Counted from the stretch's first letter, positions 19,755 to 27,587 are shown. The stretch is 64,000 nucleotides of DNA from Microbulbifer variabilis (GCF_020524905.1 NZ_JAIVKI010000001.1:434001-498000); one strand, 5' to 3'. Numbers and translations are program-made. Notes: a model not told the origin generated them from the sequence alone.

Positions 19755-20039
19755 ATGGACCTAGGCGACCCCTGCATTGTTTGCACAGCTGAGAACACCA
19801 ATACAGTATTCACCACGGACCAATTTATTCATCAAAATTGCCCCAATTGTGGTGAATTCAAAGTAACCTCGGACGGGCTGGATAGGATAGGTGAGTACAC
19901 GAATCCATCTGGGCTAGGGTTAGGGCATAAAAAGCGCGCCATACTATCTAGCTGGATAGTTTCGCAGTCACAGTCTGGTGCCGTTCCCACCTTAACAGCC
20001 AATATTATTGATGAGCTTCTCTGCGCTACCCCTCAATAA
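19755..20039 (+). CDS. Small Cys-rich zinc-ribbon-like hypothetical protein
   Basis: This 94-residue product is chosen to start at ATG 19755, which has AAGGAG eight bases upstream. The upstream extension lacks this support. It contains CIVC near residue 7 and CPNCGEF near residue 29, a pair of CxxC motifs that could bind a zinc ion in a ribbon. The remaining part is mostly helical (GHKKRAILSSWIVSQS). No named family is recognised. It is the leftmost cargo gene of the integrative element, on the opposite strand to most element genes, and it may be a small DNA-binding or defence-related accessory. Confidence 0.65.
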   Translation: MDLGDPCIVCTAENTNTVFTTDQFIHQNCPNCGEFKVTSDGLDRIGEYTNPSGLGLGHKKRAILSSWIVSQSQSGAVPTLTANIIDELLCATPQ

Positions 20040-20227
20040 GAGCGGTAGTTAGTTTTTTTAGTCCTAAAAAGGGCTGAGATTTCGGGTCCGGCCGGTGGGG
20101 TATCTCAGGTATTCTCAGGCTAGGGCCCTAGGCAAGTCGGGTTCTCTTGGATGTGTTGCTTTTAGGTTGATGGAGTTAAAGGCTGCCTTTGCTTCTTGTT
20201 GCTCATGGCCGAGGCTGCTTATCTTAA

Positions 20228-20362
20228 TCACGCATCCCGCGGTCTTTGTTTGATGGCGGAATCAACTGACTTGGGGCGTATTGCCAACTTTTCAGGAGTG
20301 ACCAAGTCCTTCAGTCTCTCTTTAGCCTCTTGAAGTGATTTCACTTCTTTTTTTTCTGACAT
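20228..20362 (-). CDS. 44-residue small protein overlapping the preceding gene
   Basis: From ATG at 20362 the frame reads MSEKKEVKSLQEAKERLKDL to a TGA at 20228-20230. It begins within the last 22 bases of the 64-residue gene, in another frame, at an A8 run (plus-strand T8, 20347-20355 area). The composition is strongly charged and helical. The overlap suggests translational coupling. No family is recognised. It is the third member of an overlapping three-gene string. Confidence 0.5.
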   Translation of the reverse strand: MSEKKEVKSLQEAKERLKDLVTPEKLAIRPKSVDSAIKQRPRDA

Positions 20363-20535
20363 GTCTTGTCCTCCTCGGCATCCTGTTCATCCAAAATTTT
20401 AGGGTCTTTAATGAAGTCTGGGTTTCCAATGATGGTGACATCATCAAGGGTGTCATCCTCAAGGATATGCTTATTCTCCTTGATGGAAGACTTCATCTTC
20501 TTCATTCTTTCATTGAAATCTTTGGACTTCTTCAT
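20341..20535 (-). CDS. 64-residue highly charged small protein
   Basis: The product is very rich in Lys, Asp and Glu (KSKDFNERMKKMKSSIKENK near the start, QKKKK at the end) and is probably helical and partly disordered. Its ATG overlaps the TGA of the acetyltransferase-like gene by 4 bases (20532-20535), a typical coupled arrangement. The next small gene starts inside its own 3' end. The function is unknown; a partner or regulator of the upstream enzyme is possible. Confidence 0.6.
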   Translation of the reverse strand: MKKSKDFNERMKKMKSSIKENKHILEDDTLDDVTIIGNPDFIKDPKILDEQDAEEDKTCQKKKK

Positions 20536-21071
20536 ATCTTTTTCACGCAGTAGTCAGGGAAATGGCGGGCACCTGTTGATGGTATATAGCTATAGCCCTT
20601 CTGTACGTAAAAGTCTCTCACGGCCGCATTTATGGGCTGCATTATACGAATCTCATCAGCACCTAGTAGGTTGGCGTACGCAATCAAGGCTAACTCGGTA
20701 ATAGCGAAGCTTCTGCCCTTGAGCATACTATATCCGGCAACCCGCTCGATTAATTCAAGACGCACTCTTGTTCCATTGAAGGAAGGGCGCCCAAGAGAGA
20801 GGGATTCGAGGCGGTTTTGATACCAAATAGCTAGTTCAAAACGCTTAGGGTATATCTTTCTATACGTCCTGGTGTTCGCCTCCCAATTGAAGTCAGCTCT
20901 ACGCTCTTGAATGCTGCTCCATAGCTTTGCTTGGCTGATTGCTCTGAAATCTAACCCTGAAAGGTGTATTTGGCTTGCATCCCCATAGGGAAGGGCTTCT
21001 TTGACGTGCTCCCGGACCACTTGACGATATGATTCGTATCGTGACTCTGCATCTCTATGAGTCGCTAGCAT
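20532..21071 (-). CDS. GNAT-like acyltransferase (probable)
   Basis: This 179-residue protein has an N-terminal helical region and a C-terminal part with the beta-alpha-beta pattern of GNAT enzymes: ITELALIAYANLLGADEIRIMQPINAAV, where small residues face the CoA site, followed by RDFYVQKGYSYI, which resembles the common FYxKxGF closing motif. The characteristic R/QxxGxG/A loop is not clear, so the assignment is tentative. The protein is cytoplasmic. It leads a string of three overlapping genes within the island cargo. Substrates of such island-borne acetyltransferases vary, and none can be inferred here. Confidence 0.6.
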   Translation of the reverse strand: MLATHRDAESRYESYRQVVREHVKEALPYGDASQIHLSGLDFRAISQAKLWSSIQERRADFNWEANTRTYRKIYPKRFELAIWYQNRLESLSLGRPSFNGTRVRLELIERVAGYSMLKGRSFAITELALIAYANLLGADEIRIMQPINAAVRDFYVQKGYSYIPSTGARHFPDYCVKKI

Positions 21072-21396
21072 TTGTCCTCCTTGCTGCTAACTAGAAAATC
21101 CCATGCATGGGTTATCAGAATTTTATTCTTGTCCTATCGCGGGATTGTAGGGCCAGTAGAGGATAAGTTCGGTAGAAAATGACGCCAATAAGTTGACTGG
21201 AGCGGACGTACGAAATTGCTATAGCGCTGAGTGGTTAAACAATAGCTACTGGGAATTTGGTATTTTCACCACTGCTAGGCTCTAGGTAGTTGAAACCAAG
21301 ATGTGAAGCCTAACTCAGACCATGGGGGCGATGGGGTGCCAGCATTATTGCTTGATACTTGTGTTGAATGGCCAACATCTGCCGAAACCTCATAGG
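21072..21396. other. Gene-free spacer
   Basis: About 325 bp upstream of the acetyltransferase-like gene and downstream of the 110-residue exported protein gene. No open frame with a credible start was found. It should hold the promoter of the three-gene string, but no clear -35/-10 pair was picked. Confidence 0.4.
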
Positions 21397-21729
21397 TTAC
21401 TGCTCGCGCAGGGTGCTGGTATAGATTGGCTTTTCTCTCGTACCACTGCAATCTTCCTCAATGTATATCTCTCGGTAAACCCCACCCCAGAAAAAGTATG
21501 AGGTAGCCATCAAGCCTGTGTCTTCTTTTCTCTCTACTACGACCTTATACAGGGGAATCCTTTCGATAGGATTGTCATGTACAACATGGGCAAAGCCACG
21601 GCCGCACTTGAAATCTTCCTCTGACAGGCCTTGCGCCTTTTCATATTTCAGCGGCTTGTAGAACATCAACCCGTAAACAATAAAGGGCGTTGATGCGGCT
21701 ATGGCCAAGAAGATGTAGACCTTTTTCAT
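21397..21729 (-). CDS. Small membrane-anchored or exported hypothetical protein
   Basis: This 110-residue protein starts with MKKVYIFLAIAASTPFIVYGLMF, a signal peptide or a single N-terminal anchor. A mostly beta-structured domain follows with two cysteines (FKCGRGF and EDCSGT) that could form a disulfide in the periplasm. An aromatic patch YFFWGGVYREIYI lies in the second half. No family is recognised. It stands alone within the island cargo, with over 300 bp of non-coding sequence on each side. Confidence 0.6.
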   Translation of the reverse strand: MKKVYIFLAIAASTPFIVYGLMFYKPLKYEKAQGLSEEDFKCGRGFAHVVHDNPIERIPLYKVVVERKEDTGLMATSYFFWGGVYREIYIEEDCSGTREKPIYTSTLREQ

Positions 21730-22204
21730 GGCTTTATTGGTTCCTTTCAGATTCTAGCTGCACCCATATCAACAGCATTCCAAATAGGACCTCACTTCTG
21801 AGGATGTCTAGTTGTTGCCGGTAGCTAGGCTAGAGCCATCCCTCGAAACTCTTTGGCTTCATCTTGTGATTTACAATAAATATCAATGGCATATCAGACA
21901 TGACCCCCATGCCTTGGAAGCGGTCGATAAGTGCAACCACCCCCATAGATGACTTCCGAAAAACCTTCATTCTAGTCAGAATTGCAGTTAACCATGGTGT
22001 TTCGGCCAGAAACAGCAACCTGCCTTGGCTGATAAGGGAGCTTATCTTGCTTGCTCTACTTCATAATCGCTTTAGCTGCTCTCCCGCGCGTACTGGTCGC
22101 AAAACCCCTAAGGGGCTTTGTGATTGGGTGCACCCAGAAAATCACTAGGATTTTCTATGCATATAGTTTACGTTTATCTAATCACAAATGGCGGCTGAAA
22201 TTAC
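21730..22204. other. Intergenic region with only weak small open frames
   Basis: About 475 bp. A 62-codon minus-strand frame (21830-22018, TTG start) and an 82-codon plus-strand frame overlap each other, and neither has a convincing ribosome site. AACCCCTAAGGGGCTTT near 22107 is a small hairpin with a short T-run that could terminate plus-strand transcription. Otherwise nothing is recognised. Confidence 0.4.
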
Positions 22205-22870
22205 ATGGATGTACTTGAAGAACTCAGGCAGCTAACAAAGGACGATGAGAGCATATATCTCTCACTGAATAACTATGAAAGTTGGGCTTATAATGTTGAA
22301 CCGTTATTGATATTTAATCACGTAACTAAGGGAGAGTTTAAGCGGTTGGTAACTAACGCGAGCACAACATATAAAATTGGAAGCCATAAAGATGCTTTTG
22401 ACAACATGAGAAGAAGTTTTCTTGTTGCTAGAAAGGCAGTCCGAGAGGCTGAGGTTGAGGCATTAATAGGGGGCGTGCATAAAGCTAAAAAGTCAGGAGA
22501 ACATCCGTTTACTTCAGAGGAAAAAGAGAGCGCACAAGTGTTTATTAAAATTAAAAATATTGATAATTTTCAGGGTGTTTTGGGTAGTGTCAGTGATAGC
22601 TCTTTAGAACAAAACCTGAGTATAAATATATCTAAAGGAGATTTTTCGGCACTCAAGTCTCACCTAGAAAAGCATGGTATTCCGGATGAGGATATTTCAG
22701 ATTTAGAAAATCGTATTGAGGCGGATGGAAATGTTCATGGTGAGGGGGTTAATGCCTGGATTGGTAAGATAATGCAAAAGGTGACTACAGGTGCAATAGA
22801 CTTAGCAATTAAGAAGTTTCCAGAAGTTGTTATTAACCCTTTGCTTGCTTATTTTGAGGGCAATAGCTAA
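22205..22870 (+). CDS. Island cargo protein, 221 residues, possibly AbiTii-like C-terminus
   Basis: The protein is soluble, without signal peptide or membrane segment. The first 100 residues are helical (KRLVTNASTTYKIGSHKDAF, RRSFLVARKAVREAEVEAL). The C-terminal third has GDFSALKSHLEKHGIPDEDI, SDLENRI and VNAWIGKIMQKV, a layout reminiscent of the C-terminal part of AbiTii-domain (abortive-infection-associated) proteins. That resemblance is from memory and weak. It is monocistronic, on the opposite strand to its neighbours, and lower in GC than the core genes. Single-gene cargo of this kind in satellite islands is often anti-phage, but this is inference. Confidence 0.6.
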   Translation: MDVLEELRQLTKDDESIYLSLNNYESWAYNVEPLLIFNHVTKGEFKRLVTNASTTYKIGSHKDAFDNMRRSFLVARKAVREAEVEALIGGVHKAKKSGEHPFTSEEKESAQVFIKIKNIDNFQGVLGSVSDSSLEQNLSINISKGDFSALKSHLEKHGIPDEDISDLENRIEADGNVHGEGVNAWIGKIMQKVTTGAIDLAIKKFPEVVINPLLAYFEGNS

Positions 22871-23225
22871 TGCCGCCTCACTTACGGTTTATATTTCTAG
22901 GCGTTCATTAGTGACTTAGAGCTGGCAGCTGCATCCCTAATCGCTGAAATTTGATTAATGTTCAGCTTCTTGTGAAGCTAGTCCAACCCTTAACGGGGTA
23001 ACGAACTTAACTTCAATATTCTGGGCTTCCTTGGGTCAGAAAGGACCTCTGCGGCCCCCTGAGCCGTTGGCCTGCCTCACCGACGCTTGGGGAGCACCTC
23101 AGTATTTCTCAGTAATTCTATGCAGCCAGGCAGGCACCTCAACTTTTCTGTACCCCCGTTGAGGCTGCCCACTCTAAATATCACCTTAATATTTCTTAAA
23201 GCTTTGGGCATGGGTAGTCCCGCCC
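22871..23225. other. Gene-free spacer inside the island
   Basis: About 355 bp. Imperfect palindromic stretches occur near 22926-22935 (GGCAGCTGCA) and 23041-23070, but there is no convincing gene, terminator or promoter. Sequence downstream of the 83-residue gene here is unlike that at the decayed copy near 14.8 kb, so homology between the two elements stops at this side. Confidence 0.4.
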
Positions 23226-23477
23226 TTACTGCTTGCCCTCCAGGCGCTCAAGGTCTTCACGCTCACAGTCGATTAGGTTGGCCCACTCATCGGCAAGGTG
23301 TGCGCCGATAACTGCCAGCTCTTGGCTGGTGGTATTGCTCTCGGATATCAGGCTAATGCTTTGGAAGAGGGTGCGTAGCTTGTTTAGTGATTCCAGGCTG
23401 AGGTTTGCGATATCGATTGAACGACCAATGAGGTTGTCGGCTTGAGAGATAGATACAGCTGGGGCTTGGTTTGCCAT
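23226..23477 (-). CDS. 83-residue conserved element protein (intact copy)
   Basis: The product is all-helical and acidic (SLESLNKLRTLFQSIS, SQELAVIGAHLADEWANLIDCEREDLERLEGK). Its ATG is preceded by AAGGAGCCCAAGCC, a good ribosome site. It lies just downstream of the C4-like RNA, the position at which P1/P4-type elements place a gene controlled by antisense RNA (Icd/Kil or Ash-like products). A paralogue with an internal stop is at 14863-15159, which shows the gene travels with this kind of element. The biochemical function is unknown; a toxic or replication-regulating role is possible because expression would be controlled by the RNA. Confidence 0.7.
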   Translation of the reverse strand: MANQAPAVSISQADNLIGRSIDIANLSLESLNKLRTLFQSISLISESNTTSQELAVIGAHLADEWANLIDCEREDLERLEGKQ

Positions 23478-23494
23478 GGCTTGGGCTCCTTGTA

Positions 23495-23600
23495 TAAGTG
23501 AGCCGCTGCCCGTGAGGTTCCAATCTCAATTGGGCGGCGGGCTGAATGGGTTGGAACTACCGCTACAAGGGAACGGCGGGCACAAGGCCCCCCAAACAGC
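23495..23600 (-). ncRNA. C4-like antisense immunity RNA (candidate)
   Basis: Stem GTTCCAA (23517-23523) / TTGGAAC (23551-23557) encloses a 27-base loop with GGGCGGCGGGCTGA, followed by a conserved AACGGCGGGCACAAGG block. The diverged copy at 15180-15285 preserves the loop but changes two stem positions on both sides, so pairing is kept. The position upstream of a small gene near the middle of a P4-like island matches C4/CI RNAs of phages P1, P7 and P4. Long minus-strand open frames through here resemble annotated Ash-family proteins and are probably translations of the RNA region. The strand is inferred. Confidence 0.65.
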
Positions 23601-23841
23601 CCACCATAAAAAGGGTGAGAATAGGTGAGGTCCGGGCACAAAAAAACCGCATACAGGGGTAGGCGGCATCGGGTCGCCTTGTAGTTTCGGGGTTCCAATC
23701 CCGGTTACGGATTTTGCCGCAACGCCTCCAGTATGCTTGCCCAGTGTAAAGCCTTTCAATGCTGGACGTCGAATGCTCTGCCAATATTTTACTGTGCTGT
23801 TTTGCTGCCTGAATTTGGATAGGGCGCACCAAGTTATTAAA

Positions 23842-24642
23842 TCACCCCGCGCGCTCATAACAGGCTAACCATTCCTCATTGGTCTGTTCCTGGGGGGGAA
23901 TAGGTGTTCCCTTATACCCGCGTTCCCTTATTACCGTATTACCGTGCTTTTTTTCACCCGTAGTTTGAATTGGCTGTATTCCCCGTGGTTGCTGGGTTTG
24001 CTGGATTTCCTTGTCCGGAAGTTTTGTCCGGGAGTTGTCCGGAAGTTGTCCGGCACTTGTCCGGGAGTTGTCCGGCAGATTCACCCCCATTAGCTCCAGT
24101 AAATCGGCGTTGCATAGTGAGAGTGGGCGGACATCACTCAGGCGCTCACCATCTGCCGCCGTACCGGTGAAAACCAAGCCAGCAAGTTTGCCCATGTAAT
24201 CGTGAAAGGCACTTAGACGCCGCGGCACAGGTAAACCCGTGGATAACCAGAACCCGTAGAACTTGAAGCGAGTAGTTATCCGGAATTGTCCGGCGGGCAG
24301 GGGGGAGCCTTTCTTACCGTGCTTGGTGGTCCTGTTGCGCCGTGTCTCGACGTTGAATACGGAATAGCGCTCGCTGCCATCAGTCAGGTTGCGAAATTGC
24401 AGGGATACACCACCGCGCTTGCTGGGGCCATAGTTCCCCACTGAATAGCTGACATATTCCAGGGGCTCCACACCAGCTAAACGGGCTGCTTCGGTGATAA
24501 GGGGCCGCTCATGTTCGGAAAGCCACTCAGCGGGCACAGGGTGGCCACTGGCTGGGGCTAAGGTAAGGCGGCCACCATCGACCGCTATACCATCACCGCG
24601 CGCTAGAAGCCGTTGCAGAAGCTCTCTAGCAGATTCAGCCAT
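23842..24642 (-). CDS. 266-residue element protein, probable replication/regulation gene
   Basis: The N-terminal half has a helical start (ELLQRLLARGDGIAV), then beta-rich segments (YGPSKRGGVSLQFRN, FRITTRFKFYGFWLSTGLPVPRRLSAF). The C-terminal quarter is low-complexity and Gln/Thr/Pro-rich, and includes the repeated LPDNSRT encoded by the TTGTCCGG repeats. Its ATG overlaps the stop of the upstream winged-helix-like gene by one base (TAATG), so the two are coupled. No catalytic motif of primase or helicase is seen. Its place between the AlpA-like operon and the immunity RNA resembles replication genes of satellite elements. Confidence 0.65.
   Translation of the reverse strand: MAESARELLQRLLARGDGIAVDGGRLTLAPASGHPVPAEWLSEHERPLITEAARLAGVEPLEYVSYSVGNYGPSKRGGVSLQFRNLTDGSERYSVFNVETRRNRTTKHGKKGSPLPAGQFRITTRFKFYGFWLSTGLPVPRRLSAFHDYMGKLAGLVFTGTAADGERLSDVRPLSLCNADLLELMGVNLPDNSRTSAGQLPDNSRTKLPDKEIQQTQQPRGIQPIQTTGEKKHGNTVIRERGYKGTPIPPQEQTNEEWLACYERAG
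24011..24075. repeat. Iteron-like TTGTCCGG tandem repeats within the 266-residue gene
   Basis: Six copies of TTGTCCGG start at 24011, 24024, 24035, 24046, 24057 and 24068, the last five at exact 11-bp spacing (one helical turn). A seventh copy is at 24286. They sit in the low-complexity C-terminal coding part. Regular helical phasing is typical of initiator-binding iterons of replication origins. Confidence 0.6.
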
Positions 24643-25010
24643 TAGCCCCCCAGCAACTTAAGGGAGCCAATACGCTGGCGCTCGCTATCAGGCAGCCAGT
24701 AAACGCCATGGCGCCCTGCAATGCCATCGCGGTCTATGTGCCTCTCCATCCGGCATTGAATGGTTATTCCCCGCTTTCTGAGCTGCAAGATTACATTCGG
24801 GCCATTGCTGGCCCCTGTCACTCTGTCGAGTTTTTCCCGGCTGCATGGGCCAGTGAGCAATGTTTCCAGTGCTCGCACCTGGCGGGGTGATAGGGGGCGC
24901 CAAATCTTACTGGCTGAGTGTTCTGTGGTTTGGGTGTTGTTGTTAATATTGCCGGGCTTATGTTGTGTGTCGAGACCGCTCTGTGCCGGGGCGGTTCTGA
25001 TTATTTCCAT
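24642..25010 (-). CDS. Winged-helix-like element regulator
   Basis: This 122-residue protein is chosen to start at ATG 25010, seven bases after a GGGGGAG ribosome site; ATG 25016 overlaps that site. The C-terminal 80 residues (LSPRQVRALETLLTGPCSREKL, VILQLRKRGITIQC, DGIAGRHGVYWLP) look like a winged helix: recognition helix, then a strand-turn-strand wing. The N-terminal 35 residues are Asn/Thr-rich and probably disordered. It lies 13 bp after the AlpA-like gene and overlaps the start of the 266-residue gene, so the three form one operon. It likely controls replication or excision of the island. Confidence 0.65.
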   Translation of the reverse strand: MEIIRTAPAQSGLDTQHKPGNINNNTQTTEHSASKIWRPLSPRQVRALETLLTGPCSREKLDRVTGASNGPNVILQLRKRGITIQCRMERHIDRDGIAGRHGVYWLPDSERQRIGSLKLLGG

Positions 25011-25023
25011 AGTCATCTCCCCC

Positions 25024-25248
25024 TTAGCAGCTTTCAGCTTCAGTGATTAGTTTTTGCTTCAGCTCAAGCAGGTAGGCTCCCTCCCATACGGTGGTTTTTG
25101 GTCCTAACTTTGTGCCGCGTTTGGCTTTGCCTGTTTTGGTCCAGTTCCACCAGGTGGATAAACCAATGGAGTAGAACCGGGCACAATCTCGGGCCCGGTA
25201 CATCGCGGAAGGGTTTATTGATTGTTGGTTGTATAGGTTGGTCTGCAC
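25024..25248 (-). CDS. AlpA-like small DNA-binding regulator/excisionase
   Basis: This 74-residue protein contains a MerR/AlpA-type helix-turn-helix (MYRARDCARFYSIGLSTWWNW, then KTGKAKRGTKLG, then WEGAYLLELKQKL). AlpA-like proteins in P4-like islands activate integrase transcription or act as directionality factors for excision. It is the first gene of the three-gene operon running to 23842. Upstream (25249-25368) is a 120-bp gap with AT-rich inverted sequence CTAGCTAGATATGAG, which may be its operator. The identification rests on the HTH layout and context. Confidence 0.75.
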   Translation of the reverse strand: MQTNLYNQQSINPSAMYRARDCARFYSIGLSTWWNWTKTGKAKRGTKLGPKTTVWEGAYLLELKQKLITEAESC

Positions 25249-25368
25249 GTATCAGCTCTCCTATGGGTTTGTTGAGGCTGATACGTAAGATATTGGGCAA
25301 TTACGGGTTATTGAATAGTGGGCTTGTCTAGCTAGATATGAGAAAAATCTACCTAGATTTTGGGGAGG

Positions 25369-26232
25369 CTAGCTTGCCTCCTCTGCCGAAACCCGGTGTT
25401 TATTTTGTTTGTTAGCTTCACCCAGGACTTCGCCTAATTTTGCTTTTGAAATACCCCTGAGGCCGCCATATTTATCTACCAGTTCGGTGATAATGGTGGA
25501 CTGATTGGCGTTGCGGCTCTTTGTGATGGATAGTTCTTTCAATGCCCAGATGATGTTTATCAAGCTTCTTCGTTCAGTTGGGCCTAAAACTTCAATTGCT
25601 CCCTCTTGGGGGAGAGCTTTTTGTGCCTTATTTTTTAACGGTTGAAACTGAATTAAGTCATTGGGGAGCACTGCAAGTTGACCGAAAGATACTTCCTCAG
25701 CGGGCTGCTGAAGCCAAGTTTGATTGGGGTTTACTTTAGGGTGCTGCTTTGATACTGCTTGAAAAATCTCCTCCCATATGATTTTTCCTTCGGGGGAAGT
25801 CGGTTCATGTCCAATGATTAGAGGTTTTCCATAGTCGTCCAATAGTGTTAATTCCCAGCAGTTTCTCTTAGAGGAGTAGGCAGAGTCTCTGCTTTGTGTA
25901 ACAAAATTATAAAGAGCGGACTCAGCAAAAAGGCAGGCATTTTCTTCGTTCAATGCGAAGGCAGCCGCACCTTCCTCTATGTCGTCGCCACCACCCCAAA
26001 TTATTAGTTTCCCAGTATAGAGTTCATTATCAACAGGGTCGCGAACGTGAACTGTTACCGGAATATGATTGCTGCGATAATGCGAATAGTGGTCAACAAA
26101 GTGGCCTGGTGGCAGAAGATAGTATATTGGTGTTTCAAGCTTCATTATGGACTCCAATAGAAGCTTGAAATCTAGGTTCTTATATTTCTTTTCTATGTCT
26201 CGAATCAATATAAGAGACTGCCAGTCTTCCAT
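25369..26232 (-). CDS. Unrecognised 287-residue element protein
   Basis: The soluble protein has an N-terminal alpha/beta region (YYLLPPGHFVDHYSHY, VTVHVRDPVDNELYTGKLIIWGGGDD) and a C-terminal helical region (RRSLINIIWALKELSITKSR, YGGLRGISKAKLGEVLGEANK). The latter resembles the C-terminal helical tail found in several phage and island proteins of Pseudomonas-like bacteria. A GGGGGAG ribosome site lies close to its ATG. It sits between the integrase and the AlpA-like operon. The function is unknown. Confidence 0.65.
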   Translation of the reverse strand: MEDWQSLILIRDIEKKYKNLDFKLLLESIMKLETPIYYLLPPGHFVDHYSHYRSNHIPVTVHVRDPVDNELYTGKLIIWGGGDDIEEGAAAFALNEENACLFAESALYNFVTQSRDSAYSSKRNCWELTLLDDYGKPLIIGHEPTSPEGKIIWEEIFQAVSKQHPKVNPNQTWLQQPAEEVSFGQLAVLPNDLIQFQPLKNKAQKALPQEGAIEVLGPTERRSLINIIWALKELSITKSRNANQSTIITELVDKYGGLRGISKAKLGEVLGEANKQNKHRVSAEEAS

Positions 26233-26336
26233 ATTCTCCCCCTTTGAGAGATTCCCTTTCGATTAGATTCAGCGCCAGGCCACTAAGGGGTGCGGCTTTT
26301 CGGGAGCTACCCTAGGCGCTGAAATTCGATTGTCCG

Positions 26337-27566
26337 TTATCGATTGCTAAAGTTCGCCGCGATTACATTCCCTGCTTTTTCGCTAGCTTTAAGGCTATCC
26401 AAGTAATCCGCCCACTTCTGCATCATTGCTGCCCGCTGCTCTAGGTGTTTTGTGCGGTTATAGGCGCGTCCCAACGTGTCTTTCACTTCATGGGCTAGCT
26501 GGTGCTCTATGTAGTCCACGCGGAAGCCAAGAACTTCATCCAGCAGGGTGCGAGCCATTGCCCGGAAGCCGTGGGCAGTCATGGTTTCGTTGTCATAGCC
26601 CAGTGACCTGAGTGCAGTTCTCACGCCGTTGTCAGACAGTGGACGGCTCTGGCCTCGGGCTGAGGGGAAAACATATTTGCCTCGGCCTGTTAGTGGCTCC
26701 AGTTCCCGCATTAGTACCAGCGACTGCTCTGCAAGAGGGATAATGTGCGGCTGGCCCATTTTCATTTTTTCGCTGGGCAGCTCTATTTGCTTGGCCTCCC
26801 AGTTAATTTCGGCCCACTCCAGTTTGCGCAGTTCTCCAGGGCGGCAGAATAGGAGAGGGGACAGTTTGAGGGCGGCTCTCACTACTGGGGTGCCTTGGTA
26901 TTCCTCTATGGCGGTTAGCAGGCGCCCAACTTCAGTGGGGTCAGTAATAGCTGCCAGATGTTTCTTCTTGGTGGGGGTGAGTGCGCCGGTCAGGTCTGTG
27001 GTGGGGTCGCGGTCGGCCCTTCCGGTGGCCACGGCAAAGCGGAATACCTGGCTGGCTACTCGCTTTACCCGGTGGGCAGTCTCCAGGGTTCCCCGGCTCT
27101 CAATACGGCGCAGGCACCGCAGCACTTCCGGCGGGCTTATTTCGGAGATAGGACGCTTACCCAAATAGGGCTTTAGGTCACGCTCTAAAGCGAGGGTGGC
27201 GCGGTCCTTGGATGAGCTGGATAGGTGGGCCATCTTGGCTGCGAACCACTCATCACTGACGGCGGCGAAGCTGTTGCGGTTGGCTTCCAGGGCGGACTCT
27301 TTGCGGGCGCGTTTTATATCGCGAGGGTCGATACCTTCGGCAACATGCTGGCGGGCTTCATCACGGAGTTCGCGGGCGCGCTTCAGGCTTACATCGGGGT
27401 AGAGCCCAATTGCCATTTCTGGGCGTTTGCCATGCAGGCGGAAACGGAATACCCAACGCTTGGCCCCGGTCGGGGTCACTTCGATTGCCAGCCCTTTCTC
27501 ATCGGACTCGATGTACTTCTTCTCGCGGGGCTTGAGGGCGCGGACCTTAGTGTCAGACAGCGGCAT
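26337..27566 (-). CDS. int: P4-type tyrosine integrase of the tmRNA island
   Basis: This 409-residue protein has the family order: N-terminal DUF4102 arm-binding domain (LSDTKVRALKPREKKYIESD, GLYPDVSLKRARELRDE), a core-binding SAM-like domain (100-190) and a C-terminal catalytic domain. Catalytic residues are visible: Arg in CRPGELRKLEW (about 245), His-x-x-Arg in TAHGFRAMART (about 335), a second His in HQLAHEV and Tyr in RAYNRTKHLEQRAAMM (about 370). It starts 186 bp from the tmRNA 3' end, with arm-type repeats in between. It catalyses site-specific recombination between the element and the tmRNA attachment site. It is intact, so the island may still be mobile. Confidence 0.95.
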   Translation of the reverse strand: MPLSDTKVRALKPREKKYIESDEKGLAIEVTPTGAKRWVFRFRLHGKRPEMAIGLYPDVSLKRARELRDEARQHVAEGIDPRDIKRARKESALEANRNSFAAVSDEWFAAKMAHLSSSSKDRATLALERDLKPYLGKRPISEISPPEVLRCLRRIESRGTLETAHRVKRVASQVFRFAVATGRADRDPTTDLTGALTPTKKKHLAAITDPTEVGRLLTAIEEYQGTPVVRAALKLSPLLFCRPGELRKLEWAEINWEAKQIELPSEKMKMGQPHIIPLAEQSLVLMRELEPLTGRGKYVFPSARGQSRPLSDNGVRTALRSLGYDNETMTAHGFRAMARTLLDEVLGFRVDYIEHQLAHEVKDTLGRAYNRTKHLEQRAAMMQKWADYLDSLKASEKAGNVIAANFSNR

Positions 27567-27587
27567 AGCTCACCTTCCATGGGTTTT

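Noticed and set aside
21830-22018. 62-codon minus-strand frame with TTG start in the island
   Set aside because: Peptide looks moderately protein-like, but there is no good start signal and an overlapping frame on the other strand; not enough support to call a gene.
24011-24075. Possible CRISPR array from regular TTGTCCGG repeats
   Set aside because: The 11-bp period is far too short for repeat-spacer units, the repeats are translated within an open gene, and no cas genes are present.
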